Both the position numbers and the translations under genes were made by a program. A stretch of DNA of 64,000 bases from an uncultured Dyadobacter sp. (GTDB taxonomy: Bacteria > Bacteroidota > Bacteroidia > Cytophagales > Spirosomataceae), in NCBI RefSeq assembly GCF_946482605.1, contig NZ_CAMLSE010000011.1:203166-267165 (forward strand), in the 5' to 3' direction. Under the pieces are notes generated by a model, which was not told the DNA's origin, did not search any database, and worked only from the letters and a program-made list of their open reading frames with translations. Positions 16,787-25,019 of this stretch are shown piece by piece. Numbering within the stretch: position 1 is the stretch's first letter; every line of letters starts with the position of its first letter.

Positions 16787-18580
16787 TCAGGGCAACTTGA
16801 TGATCGCTTTCCCCTCTTCCATTTCCAGGACTTCGAACTTAAGTGCCGGAATTTTGCTCAGGTTTTCGACCAGTTCATCGGTGCTTCCGGTATGTTCAAC
16901 CGCCAGCACACCCTCAGTTCCCTTGATGGATTTTTTGATGCCCTTTACCTTCGCATGCTTACCCAATCCGGTGGCCATGGCCGAGAGTTTTGCATAATTC
17001 ACATTGGAGACCTGTATTTCGGAAGTCATCTGAGATGCAACCCGTGCCGCAACGGCGGCCTGTGTCTTTTTGGGAGTCGTTGTGGGGCCGAAAGATGTAT
17101 TCATGCTGCACAGCCGTTCCAGCAGATACTGGGACATGCCCTCGGACGCATTGCGGAGTGCAACCTTGTTAGCCACCGCCTCGGAAACGTCGATACCGCC
17201 CGCGGATATGGTATTGGAGGCCAGGATCGAGCCGTCATCCGTGGCAATAACCCGTATTTCCAGCCGCGCCCGGCAGGCGATCATCCCGCCCTGTGCGTTG
17301 GTCTTTTCGGAAATGGCCTGGCCGGTGATGATTACGTTAGCCCCCATTTTCAAGCCCAGAGCAGCCATTTGGGCTAGATCGCCCGTCGAATCAGATAATT
17401 GCTTCATTTTGCCGTAGATCTTGGGATCTACTACTTTGAAGCCAGCGTCGACAAAATGCCGGGTCAGCTCGGTCTCCGTTGCGCTTTGCTCGATCACCAC
17501 TTTCTTGATTTGCGCAGTGGCGGCAGTTTGTGTGGTGGTAGGTTCACTGGTCTTTTCCTCCTGCCTGTTTTTTCTATTTTTCCCTTTAAACATGTCATGA
17601 ATGGCCGTGGTGATGGCTTCCTGCCGCCTCACGTATAATTCCTGCTCCCGCCTGGCGAAATCTCCCTCATCGTCCAGCCGGGTCGTCCCTTCTGTGGTTG
17701 CTTCGGTGACCAGAATGATCACCTTGGGTGACGAGCTGCGCAGCAATGCGCAGTTCTGTGCGGTATAGCGTTTGATTTCTTTCGGTTTCTGAGGTTCGGG
17801 AATCTCCATTCTGTCTTTCTCATCCGCCAGGATCTCCACCGCTTTGATAATCGCTTTTTGCGTTGCATCCTGAACCGCGCGGTTTTCATTGGTACTCGAC
17901 GTGCGGACGCCGAAAATATCCAGCACTTTGCCGGAATTATGGCCTTGCATATTCACATCCCGGCTGAAAAGCAATTCGCCCGTCTGCGGGTTAAGCACTT
18001 TGAGCGTGAAACCGACCGTAGCCCGGTTGCTACGGCTCTCCACGCCCATGATGGATTTGGAAGAACTCCCCTCGCTGAAATCGGTGATCTCCCCTGTGAC
18101 AATGAGCTGAGCACCTAGCATCTGTCCTGCCTGCGGGCCCGAGCCGCCGGTGAAACCGTCCTGCTCAAACCTGATTTCACTGGTTGCATCACTCAGGTTC
18201 TTGTTGGTTTCCATCACCCGGAAGCAATTGGTCTGGTGAAGAGCGGACGTCAGCATGGTGGCCAGCTCGTCACCGAATGTCGTGTTAGCCGCGGCTGTCT
18301 TGGTCGATACGCTAAAACGAGCCACCTTTATCACGACCCGTTGCTCTCTGGGCAGGTCTTTGCACTTTTGTGTCACCTGTTCCAATGTGATTTCGGTTCC
18401 TTTGTCGCCCTTTTTCTGGGCAATTGCGATGACGGGCAAAAAGACAAGGAGCAACAGGGGCAACACAATGCTATTCGTGAGCCGGGGAGTTTTACCGGAA
18501 CGGTTTCGAAGTATTCCAACCAGTGTTCTATTGGCAAAACCGTCCGGACACGGCCGGCTTTTATTGATGGGCAAGATCAT
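16787..18580 (-). CDS. CsgG-like exported protein with second C-terminal CsgG-fold domain
   Basis: The 597-residue protein has an unusually long n-region, a hydrophobic core (IVLPLLLLVFLPVIAIAQ, about residues 38-55) and no lipobox cysteine. Residues about 65-255 match the CsgG domain (VIKVARFSVSTKTAAANTTFGDELATMLTSAL, LGAQLIVTGEITDF, VLNPQTGELLFSRDVN). A second similar alpha/beta unit spans about 290-480 (GANVIITGQAISEK, ARLEIRVIATDDGSILAS), and residues 510-597 form a small domain like those of FlgT-type proteins. CsgG forms the curli secretion pore, but no curli subunit or CsgE/F gene is seen here. First gene of a four-gene minus-strand run. The start may lie nearer the hydrophobic core. 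Confidence 0.85.
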   Translation of the reverse strand: MILPINKSRPCPDGFANRTLVGILRNRSGKTPRLTNSIVLPLLLLVFLPVIAIAQKKGDKGTEITLEQVTQKCKDLPREQRVVIKVARFSVSTKTAAANTTFGDELATMLTSALHQTNCFRVMETNKNLSDATSEIRFEQDGFTGGSGPQAGQMLGAQLIVTGEITDFSEGSSSKSIMGVESRSNRATVGFTLKVLNPQTGELLFSRDVNMQGHNSGKVLDIFGVRTSSTNENRAVQDATQKAIIKAVEILADEKDRMEIPEPQKPKEIKRYTAQNCALLRSSSPKVIILVTEATTEGTTRLDDEGDFARREQELYVRRQEAITTAIHDMFKGKNRKNRQEEKTSEPTTTQTAATAQIKKVVIEQSATETELTRHFVDAGFKVVDPKIYGKMKQLSDSTGDLAQMAALGLKMGANVIITGQAISEKTNAQGGMIACRARLEIRVIATDDGSILASNTISAGGIDVSEAVANKVALRNASEGMSQYLLERLCSMNTSFGPTTTPKKTQAAVAARVASQMTSEIQVSNVNYAKLSAMATGLGKHAKVKGIKKSIKGTEGVLAVEHTGSTDELVENLSKIPALKFEVLEMEEGKAIIKLP

Positions 18581-18643
18581 GAGAGATAGGCGTTTGAATT
18601 TGGGGACGTTTAGCTTTCACAAAGCTCACCATTCATAATTCGG

Positions 18644-18736
18644 CCGACAATGCTCATTTTGCTGATTCTACTCAACAAAATGACTGCTCCGGTTATCAGT
18701 TTGTTGAGAAAAAATCATCATATCACGCATTGTCGG
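18644..18736. repeat. 93-bp imperfect palindrome with two concentric perfect arm pairs
   Basis: The outer arms CCGACAATGC / GCATTGTCGG (18644-18653, 18727-18736) and inner arms CTCAACAAA / TTTGTTGAG (18671-18679, 18700-18708) are perfect and share a centre near 18690. Between them the two sides also pair partly (TGxTGATT against AATCAtCA). The element fills most of the 183-bp gap between the divergent CsgG-like and 7TMR-DISM kinase genes. It could be a MITE-like or ERIC-like element, a large operator, or the DNA of a structured leader RNA. Confidence 0.6.
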
Positions 18737-18763
18737 TGAAGGTTACATTCTCCATATTGCGGA

Positions 18764-20668
18764 ATGCTTTACAGACTTCTCCGCCATACCCTTCCGAGCC
18801 GAAGCGGCATCTTCGTTTTGCTATTGTCATTTTCTGGTTACCTGGCCCGGGGCGAGAATAAAACCCCGGCTGACGGTGGCTTTGTCTCCGTCGCAAAGCA
18901 GCTTGAAATATTGGAAGACCCGGAAAACCGGCTGCTTACGCTGAACAGCGTACTTAACAATGCCGCTAGCTCCCGATTCGAGAAAAATCTAAAGAACATT
19001 GCTAATAAAGGCTTCTCCACCTCCGCCTGGTGGCTGCGCTTCGATGTGCCCAACCAGCATAATGCATATTCAAACGCATTGCTTGAACTGGGTTTCGGGA
19101 ACATGAAGGAGATCGATTTATATGTTGTTGAAAAACAATCCGACGGGAAGGTCAGAATCCTCACCAGAAAAACCGGCGGGGACTGGTACCGCCGGAAGCG
19201 TTCGGACATCGCCAACCCGAATTATGTGTTCCACCTGGGCAAGCTTCCGCCCAGCGCCACCATCTACCTGCGCGCCACAACTGTTTTCGACCAGGCTACT
19301 TTTCCGTTGTACCTCTGGGATTTAGATGCATATGTATCTCATAACCAACTATCCGGATTGCTTTGGGGGCTCTACTACGGTCTTTTGCTCGCTGTACTCG
19401 TTTACCATCTGGCTCTTTGGCTTTTTTCAAGAGAACCCGGCTATCTGTTTTTGATCGCTTACCTGGCAAGTTTTCTGCTCTACGAGCTTTCGCGTGGCTA
19501 TTGCCTGGGCGTCCAGTACCTGTGGCCCCACAACCAATGGCTGGTTTTCAATTCGCTAAGCACATTTTTCCTGTGCGTCAACATCTCCTTTCTGCTCTTT
19601 TACAGTTTTGCGTTTGACCTAAAAAACACAGCGCCCCGCCACCGGCTGATTTTGCTCACGCTCATATGCGTATGCGTCGGCGGATGGATTCTAACCCTGA
19701 TTCGCCCGAATGGCCTGTCCGTCAACCTGGTTACAATGTCCATCGGTGTTTCCACAGGCCTCTTCCAGGTCTTCCTGGGCGCAGTCCACTTTTGGAAAGG
19801 TAGTCGTCCGGCATTCTATTACCTGCTGGCTGCACTGGTAGTGGTACTGGGCGGTGCGATCCATTCTTTAAATCGCTCCGGGGCGCTTCCTTACGATGGG
19901 TTTCTGGCCAGGTATGCGATGAACATTGGTTCGGTCCTCGAATTTATTCTGCTGGCGATTGGTTTGGCGAGCACGCTCCGGTACAAGCGCAGGCAAGCCG
20001 ATGAAGAAAAAAGAAAGGCCATTTCGGAGGCGGAAAGTAAAGGCAAGGAGCATGAAAGAAAAAGAGTGGCGGTAAAGCTGCACAGCGAAGTGGGGAGCAG
20101 CATGGTGGTGCTACGCCAGGCTTTCGATAACCTCCATGGCACTGTGGTAACGCACGAAGTCCACGAAGAAATGATGTCACTGATTCAAAATGCGTATGAC
20201 GATATCCGGACGATCAGCCATGATTTGTCGTTGCAGGAATTTGGTAATAAGGGATTTGCGGCAAGAATTGCCGAATTGGTCGACTCTCTCAACCGGGCCG
20301 GCAGCCAGACATCCTTCTACCTGCTCATGTCTGGCGAAGAAGATCAGCTTTCTCTGGAGGTTCAGTATAACCTGTTCATCATATGTAAGGAATTGATCTC
20401 CAACATTGTGAAGCACGCCCGTGCGACCGAGGTAGGTATCCGGTTCCACACGTCCCGCAACCCCCGGATTTTCCATGCCGAAATCCGCGACAATGGCGTC
20501 GGGGTCGATACCAACGCGCTGTATGCCTCCAACGGGCTCGGCTGGCGAAGTATACTGGAAAAGGTCCTTCACATGAACGGACAGCTCGACACCACCAGAA
20601 ACAGCGAGGGAGGCATTACCGTTAAAATAGGCTTACCCTTCGTTATGGGTTCTCCGGGATCAGCTTAA
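18764..20668 (+). CDS. 7TMR-DISM sensor histidine kinase
   Basis: The 634-residue protein has an export signal, then a periplasmic 7TMR-DISMED2-type jelly-roll (AWWLRFDVPN, IDLYVV, YLRATTVFDQATFPLYLWD, about residues 75-190). Seven transmembrane helices follow (about 200-405: GLYYGLLLAVLVYHLAL, YLFLIAYLASFLLYEL, and so on), then a coiled linker. The HisKA_3 motif is RKRVAVKLHSEVGSSM with the histidine at about residue 440. The HATPase module has KELISNIVKHARA and DNGVGVD. Ligands of this class are largely unknown; some bind carbohydrates. The NarL regulator encoded convergently, with overlapping 3' ends, is the likely partner. It may control the divergent CsgG/VWD run. Confidence 0.93.
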   Translation: MLYRLLRHTLPSRSGIFVLLLSFSGYLARGENKTPADGGFVSVAKQLEILEDPENRLLTLNSVLNNAASSRFEKNLKNIANKGFSTSAWWLRFDVPNQHNAYSNALLELGFGNMKEIDLYVVEKQSDGKVRILTRKTGGDWYRRKRSDIANPNYVFHLGKLPPSATIYLRATTVFDQATFPLYLWDLDAYVSHNQLSGLLWGLYYGLLLAVLVYHLALWLFSREPGYLFLIAYLASFLLYELSRGYCLGVQYLWPHNQWLVFNSLSTFFLCVNISFLLFYSFAFDLKNTAPRHRLILLTLICVCVGGWILTLIRPNGLSVNLVTMSIGVSTGLFQVFLGAVHFWKGSRPAFYYLLAALVVVLGGAIHSLNRSGALPYDGFLARYAMNIGSVLEFILLAIGLASTLRYKRRQADEEKRKAISEAESKGKEHERKRVAVKLHSEVGSSMVVLRQAFDNLHGTVVTHEVHEEMMSLIQNAYDDIRTISHDLSLQEFGNKGFAARIAELVDSLNRAGSQTSFYLLMSGEEDQLSLEVQYNLFIICKELISNIVKHARATEVGIRFHTSRNPRIFHAEIRDNGVGVDTNALYASNGLGWRSILEKVLHMNGQLDTTRNSEGGITVKIGLPFVMGSPGSA

Positions 20669-21296
20669 ATTCGTGCACCATCATATACATCCGGGTTTTG
20701 GTAACATTGAGCTTTTTTTTGATCGCCGCAACGTGCGTCCGCACCGTGTTTTCCGAAATATTCAGCTCATCCGCGATCGCCCCGTAGTTCTTGTCCTGCC
20801 CGTATAGCTGCAACACCTGAAACTCCCGCGAGCTGAGCCTTTTCAAATCCTCGGGAACCTCGTCCCTGGGAACGGCCGGTGCCTGGCGGTTCAGTATCGA
20901 TACGACCTCAGGACTCAGGTAACGTTCTTTTTCATAGATCACTTCACGTATCGCCTTATAAACCTTATCGGCATTGTACCGTTTGAGCACATATCCGTCG
21001 GCACCGCCGGCGAGTGCGGCCCGGATATCTTCCTCCCGTTCGATCATGGAAAAAAATATCACCTTCATGCCGGGCGACCGCCTTTTCAGCTGGATCAGCA
21101 CCTCGATTCCGGAGAACCCGTCGGCGAACAGCATGTCACAAATCAGCACATCGGTCTGAATGAGGCTTTTCGCGGCCAGCAGCTCATCGGGCCTCGTAAA
21201 GGTTTCCAGGATATGAATGTCTTCCTTTGCTTTCAAATAGGACACCACGGCCGAGGTGATCGCCGGATGGTCGTCGAGTAGCGTTACTGATATCAT
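20643..21296 (-). CDS. LuxR/NarL-family response regulator
   Basis: The 217-residue protein has a receiver domain with the acidic pair LLDDH (residues 8-9), phosphoacceptor Asp54 (VLICDMLFADGFSG) and GADGYVLKR. The C-terminal LuxR helix-turn-helix is at about 150-205 (LSSREFQVLQLYGQDKNYGAIADELNISENTVRTHVAAIKKKL). Its 3' end overlaps that of the 7TMR-DISM kinase by 26 bp in convergent orientation, so the partners are adjacent but transcribed toward each other. Pairing with that kinase is inferred from adjacency and family type. Confidence 0.95.
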   Translation of the reverse strand: MISVTLLDDHPAITSAVVSYLKAKEDIHILETFTRPDELLAAKSLIQTDVLICDMLFADGFSGIEVLIQLKRRSPGMKVIFFSMIEREEDIRAALAGGADGYVLKRYNADKVYKAIREVIYEKERYLSPEVVSILNRQAPAVPRDEVPEDLKRLSSREFQVLQLYGQDKNYGAIADELNISENTVRTHVAAIKKKLNVTKTRMYMMVHEFKLIPENP

Positions 21297-21328
21297 TAGA
21301 CGTCGAGAAGGGTTTTTGGTTCAAGAAA

Positions 21329-21352
21329 GTGGCCCGGAACCTACCGGGCCAC
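21329..21352 (-). terminator. Perfect 9-bp GC-rich hairpin
   Basis: GTGGCCCGG (21329-21337) and CCGGGCCAC (21344-21352) pair around a 6-base loop, 11 bp beyond the stop of the gene at 21363-21920. In the minus direction a short T-containing stretch (TTTCTT) follows. This is a plausible terminator for that gene, upstream of the response regulator start at 21296. Confidence 0.55.
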
Positions 21353-21362
21353 CCCTGTAATC

Positions 21363-21920
21363 TCAAAGATAAGTCTTAACCTGTTTAATATTGATCAAAA
21401 ACAGGTTTGCCATCACATTTAACTTTCGGTCATAGAAAAGCCACATGTGCCTGTCCTTACCAAAAAAATTGGCGGAGCCAACGAAAAACATCTTTGCAAG
21501 TACTGTCATCATGAAGTCGCGCAGGCGGGGGTTCACCGTTCCGCCGAAAATGACGCTGCGGCCGGTGGCCAATGCATCGACGATACTGCGGGAGAAATAC
21601 ATGAACCGCTGAAAATTGTTCCAGCGATACGACTTGTCGCGGACGATCATGGTTATCTCGACCATATTTTCTTCACGGATGTCGTGCTCGCTGAGCAAGG
21701 TAGCGCGCTGATCGTCGGGTAGCACTGCCAGGTAGCGGAATGGGGCTACGGTATTCACCGCATAACCAGCCAGCCATTGCGCCTCATCGGCCGGATCATA
21801 AAAAACACGAACCCTTGCCGTTTCCAGGTATTCCATCGATACGGTTGCGCCATTGTTGCGCTCGTTGAACTCAATAAAGCGACCCAAATCGCTGCCGGAG
21901 ATAATCTTGCTTTTGACCAT
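21363..21920 (-). CDS. Conserved-looking hypothetical protein, 185 aa
   Basis: I do not recognise the family. The protein is soluble-looking, with no signal peptide or transmembrane helix and a mixed alpha/beta pattern (ARVRVFYDPADEAQWLAGYAV, ENMVEITMIVRDKSYRW, RFMYFSRSIVDALATGRSVIFGG, LRDFMMTVLAKMFF, RHMWLFYDRKLNVMANLFL). The hydrophobic pattern and codon use look like a real gene. It lies 86 bp downstream of the kelch lipoprotein gene on the same strand and could be the last gene of that operon, or stand alone. A hairpin follows its stop. Confidence 0.65.
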   Translation of the reverse strand: MVKSKIISGSDLGRFIEFNERNNGATVSMEYLETARVRVFYDPADEAQWLAGYAVNTVAPFRYLAVLPDDQRATLLSEHDIREENMVEITMIVRDKSYRWNNFQRFMYFSRSIVDALATGRSVIFGGTVNPRLRDFMMTVLAKMFFVGSANFFGKDRHMWLFYDRKLNVMANLFLINIKQVKTYL

Positions 21921-22006
21921 AGTTTTTGCCGACTATGGTCAGTGCGCAAATTGTACCCCCTCGCTTTGGGTGCAGTGCTAAACACTGCGCGTATTAATGA
22001 CGGCCG

Positions 22007-23482
22007 TCAGGGCCGGTAAGTCCAGAACTCCCGCGTGTCGGTTGCGACATATACGCGGTCGTTGATGGTGAAACAGAACGCCAGCCGCCCGTTTGCATTC
22101 ATGTCTTTGAGTGTGGTCCAGACGCCGTTTGCCTCGAAGCGTCTCACGTTTTTGGGAGGGTCAAACCAGCCGCTGATCATGTACGGCGAATCCCTCGCTG
22201 CAAATACCTGAGCGGTGTAAACAATGCTCTTTGTCGGTGGAATGGCGCTCCACCGGGCGGAGGGCTTCGCCGGGTCAAAGAGATAGCTCGGGTCGTAGCC
22301 CGGAGCAATTATAAAAGCGCGGTTGCCGACCGCAATGGCCTGCCGGTAGAGCAGGTCGTTCTCGCTTCCTGTTGGATTGATATATGCGTCGGGTAATGCC
22401 CAGGTATTCGTTTTCGGGTCGTATACCCATAAGCCGTTGTTACTGGTAGATCCATAAACAGGATCTCGGTCGTCCAGCACTGCCGTATACACGTAACCGA
22501 GCTCTCCCATTCCGAACCCCAGGCCGGTCCTTCCAATGGACTTATACGGCAAAGGTGCAATGGTATCCCAGCGATCAGGTGCCAAAGCGGTGGCCGGCTG
22601 ATAGCGCCAGAATTGACGGGATGCACCTCCGGTGAAATTGTCGGCCCCGATGTAGGCATGATCGCCGATCACAAAAGCACTGATATTGTCCCTGACCCAT
22701 GACGCCGAAGGATGGGGGAAAGGCTTGCGCTGCTGCCAGCTGTTAGCCGCAGGATCGTATTCCCATGTACTCCAGTCCCGGTCATTGACAACATAGCCCT
22801 TACCCTTCAATGTAAATGGAAAACAACTCAAGAAAGTACCGAATGGCAGAGAATCGAGCTTGACCCATTCGTCGCAGGGCTGATCGTACAATCGCCTGAC
22901 CCCCGACACATCCGAACTATCGGGCGCCATCGGCACCCATAACTTGGGCGACATCGCAGAACCTGCAACCGTAGAAGCAGGAAGCCCGAGCGCAGTACCG
23001 ATCTGGAACAAAAGTACCCGCTGAAGGGTAGGAAGGTCCCAACGAAAGGCGTTATTCAGCACCACGGTGTAGGTTCCGTTCTGTCCGGGGATGAATTTGG
23101 ACAGCTCCGGCGTTTGCTGCACTACCAGGCCCTGATCGAACGCTGCTCCTGCAAAATCAGAGGTGTCGGAAAAGACAAACCGGATATCCGGGACATCGTT
23201 GCCGGTGACCCTGACGAAATTGATGTAGCCCGCCGCCGTCTCCCAGTAGTCAAAGGGTTCTTCCAGGGACTTGATCTGGGACATCACATCGAAATTTTGT
23301 GCATTATTGACAAAAGCATAATGGATAATACACTTCTCGAACCTTCTCGAAGCCGTCTGTGCGCCTTTGGAGCTGATCACATAAAGTTTGGAAGCGTGCG
23401 GCAGGTCTTGCTCGCGGCACGCACCCAATGTGATCGCCAGCAACGCATATAACCCCAGGAAATAGTAGTTTTTCAATGTCAT
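22007..23482 (-). CDS. Lipoprotein: inactive matrixin-like domain plus kelch-type propeller
   Basis: The 491-residue protein has a lipobox (TLGAC, Cys22). Residues about 45-200 follow the matrixin metalloprotease plan: DYWETAAGYINFVRV, DIRFVFSDTSDF, then a helix and Met-turn region ending DSSDVSGVRRLYD. Where active matrixins have HEIGHALGLGH this one has FQIGTALGLPA (residues 159-169), so all three zinc histidines and the catalytic glutamate are replaced, while GxALGL and the Met-turn-like AMSP (176-179) remain. Residues about 205-491 form kelch-type repeats (WEYDPAANSWQQRKPFPHP, VYDPKTNTWALP, REFWTYRP). I chose the ATG at 23482, one base after the upstream stop. Probably a surface binding protein. 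Confidence 0.85.
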   Translation of the reverse strand: MTLKNYYFLGLYALLAITLGACREQDLPHASKLYVISSKGAQTASRRFEKCIIHYAFVNNAQNFDVMSQIKSLEEPFDYWETAAGYINFVRVTGNDVPDIRFVFSDTSDFAGAAFDQGLVVQQTPELSKFIPGQNGTYTVVLNNAFRWDLPTLQRVLLFQIGTALGLPASTVAGSAMSPKLWVPMAPDSSDVSGVRRLYDQPCDEWVKLDSLPFGTFLSCFPFTLKGKGYVVNDRDWSTWEYDPAANSWQQRKPFPHPSASWVRDNISAFVIGDHAYIGADNFTGGASRQFWRYQPATALAPDRWDTIAPLPYKSIGRTGLGFGMGELGYVYTAVLDDRDPVYGSTSNNGLWVYDPKTNTWALPDAYINPTGSENDLLYRQAIAVGNRAFIIAPGYDPSYLFDPAKPSARWSAIPPTKSIVYTAQVFAARDSPYMISGWFDPPKNVRRFEANGVWTTLKDMNANGRLAFCFTINDRVYVATDTREFWTYRP

Positions 23483-23483
23483 T

Positions 23484-25019
23484 TTACCAAAACCGAAAAG
23501 AAACATCCATTTGAATCGTATGCAGCAGTGCCTTCCCGCCGCTCAGCATCGCATTGTCCTTCAAGGCAAATGATTGGGGCAAATAGCTTATCCAGACGCG
23601 ATACTGGCCTTTTTTCCTCTTCCAACCCGATACTCCGTACCCGATCCCGGCTGTGGGTGCAAGCGTAACGCGGGGCGATGCGTCCTGATAACTCTCCAAT
23701 GCATAGTTTACATACCGATGACTTAAAGGAACCTGAGCCGACATTCCCAGGCCCAGCATCCAGCTCGACGTACGGGCATAAAACTTCTCGTTCCGGGAGA
23801 AGATGTTGAACACGTAACGCGGCTGAACATACAACAATGTAGTTTTAAACCGTTCGAGCAACTGCGGCCCGTTCGCTCCCGTGAGCGTTGTGGTGAATGT
23901 GTTTTCTGAAATCTTCAGATCGGTTTCAAACCGATGCTTTTTGTACCAGGGACGGAAACCAAGACGCAGGCCGGCCGAAAATCGCGGACTGGCGGAAGCC
24001 GGAATCTCATTACCCGCTCTGCTGAACCGGGGAATTTGATAAATGCCGCCTAATACCATGTCAAGCGAAAAGAATGCACGCCGGTTCAATGAGTCCCGCA
24101 GCTGCTGCTCTACTTTATTAAAATCTTCGGCCCGCTCGTCATCGGCGGTCAGCAATTGAAAGGCATAAAAACTCCGGGCGTCTTCGAGCAATGGACTGCT
24201 GCCATCCCCCGTGATCGTTTCGTACCCTTTCCCTTCCGCAAGCATCTGCGTGAACCGCGGCATCATGGATTTCAGAAAGAGCTCCCGGTTATGATGGCTT
24301 GGATGAGTTTCCTCGTCCGTATATTCATCGTACCTTTTGTCGTAATTGGCCAGGATCTTCGGGATCACATTCAGCACTTCATTGACCTCAGATTCCTTCA
24401 TTCCCTTCTTCATGGTCATCCATAACGCCAGCGCATCCGCCTCGAATTCATGCAGATGCTTAATAGGCAGATCAATCACATGCTGTTCGGTCCTTCTCGC
24501 TTTCCCGGCTCCATTGCGATACTTGCCCTTGTAGCTTTTTCCTTTCGAGACCTTATCCAAAACCTCACTCTGCCGGGAATCGACGTAATATGCGCGGGTT
24601 GTGTGTCCCAACACATGATGGGCTATTTCATGAGCGAGCAGAAAATTGTCACTGTTCTTTTGTTGGCGTTCGAAATCATCCATTGCATTGGGCTCATAAA
24701 AAATGAATTTCTGCGGTCCGTGCTTCGTGTCGCACAGCATCGCCAGGAGAAAACTCCGGCACGCGTAAGGACGTGCGTACACGGTCACCGGCCTTTTGAA
24801 CATCCCCGTAAAGGACTTGATGACCTTTACTGCTTGCTCGTTAGTGTATCCTGCAAAGAAATAGCCGTCCTTTTCCTGGCTTACCTGGTTACATTCGCAC
24901 AGTACGTTATCCTGGGCCTGGGCCTTCCCCGGCCTTCTCGTCTGGGCTACCGCTGTCAGGCCAGCCAGCAGCACAGCCGGTAACAGTAAATTTGATAGCA
25001 GTTTAAGGGTTTTGTTCAT
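23484..25019 (-). CDS. Secreted HExxH metalloprotease fused to outer-membrane-barrel-like domain
   Basis: The 511-residue protein has a signal peptide (MNKTLKLLSNLLLPAVLLAGLTAVAQ). Residues about 60-270 form a gluzincin-type protease: zinc motif HEIAH at 130-134, and a downstream HEFEAD (190-195) giving the third ligand Glu193, in the style of M48-related peptidases. Residues about 310-511 alternate hydrophobic strands with aromatic ends (FFSLDMVLGGIYQIP, RFSAGLRLGFRPWY, LLYVQPRYVFNIF, TIQMDVSFRFW) and end in Trp, as an outer-membrane barrel would. A protease domain joined to a C-terminal barrel is unusual. The start overlaps the anti-sigma-like gene by 17 bp and the stop lies one base from the next gene, so coupling is tight. 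Confidence 0.85.
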   Translation of the reverse strand: MNKTLKLLSNLLLPAVLLAGLTAVAQTRRPGKAQAQDNVLCECNQVSQEKDGYFFAGYTNEQAVKVIKSFTGMFKRPVTVYARPYACRSFLLAMLCDTKHGPQKFIFYEPNAMDDFERQQKNSDNFLLAHEIAHHVLGHTTRAYYVDSRQSEVLDKVSKGKSYKGKYRNGAGKARRTEQHVIDLPIKHLHEFEADALALWMTMKKGMKESEVNEVLNVIPKILANYDKRYDEYTDEETHPSHHNRELFLKSMMPRFTQMLAEGKGYETITGDGSSPLLEDARSFYAFQLLTADDERAEDFNKVEQQLRDSLNRRAFFSLDMVLGGIYQIPRFSRAGNEIPASASPRFSAGLRLGFRPWYKKHRFETDLKISENTFTTTLTGANGPQLLERFKTTLLYVQPRYVFNIFSRNEKFYARTSSWMLGLGMSAQVPLSHRYVNYALESYQDASPRVTLAPTAGIGYGVSGWKRKKGQYRVWISYLPQSFALKDNAMLSGGKALLHTIQMDVSFRFW

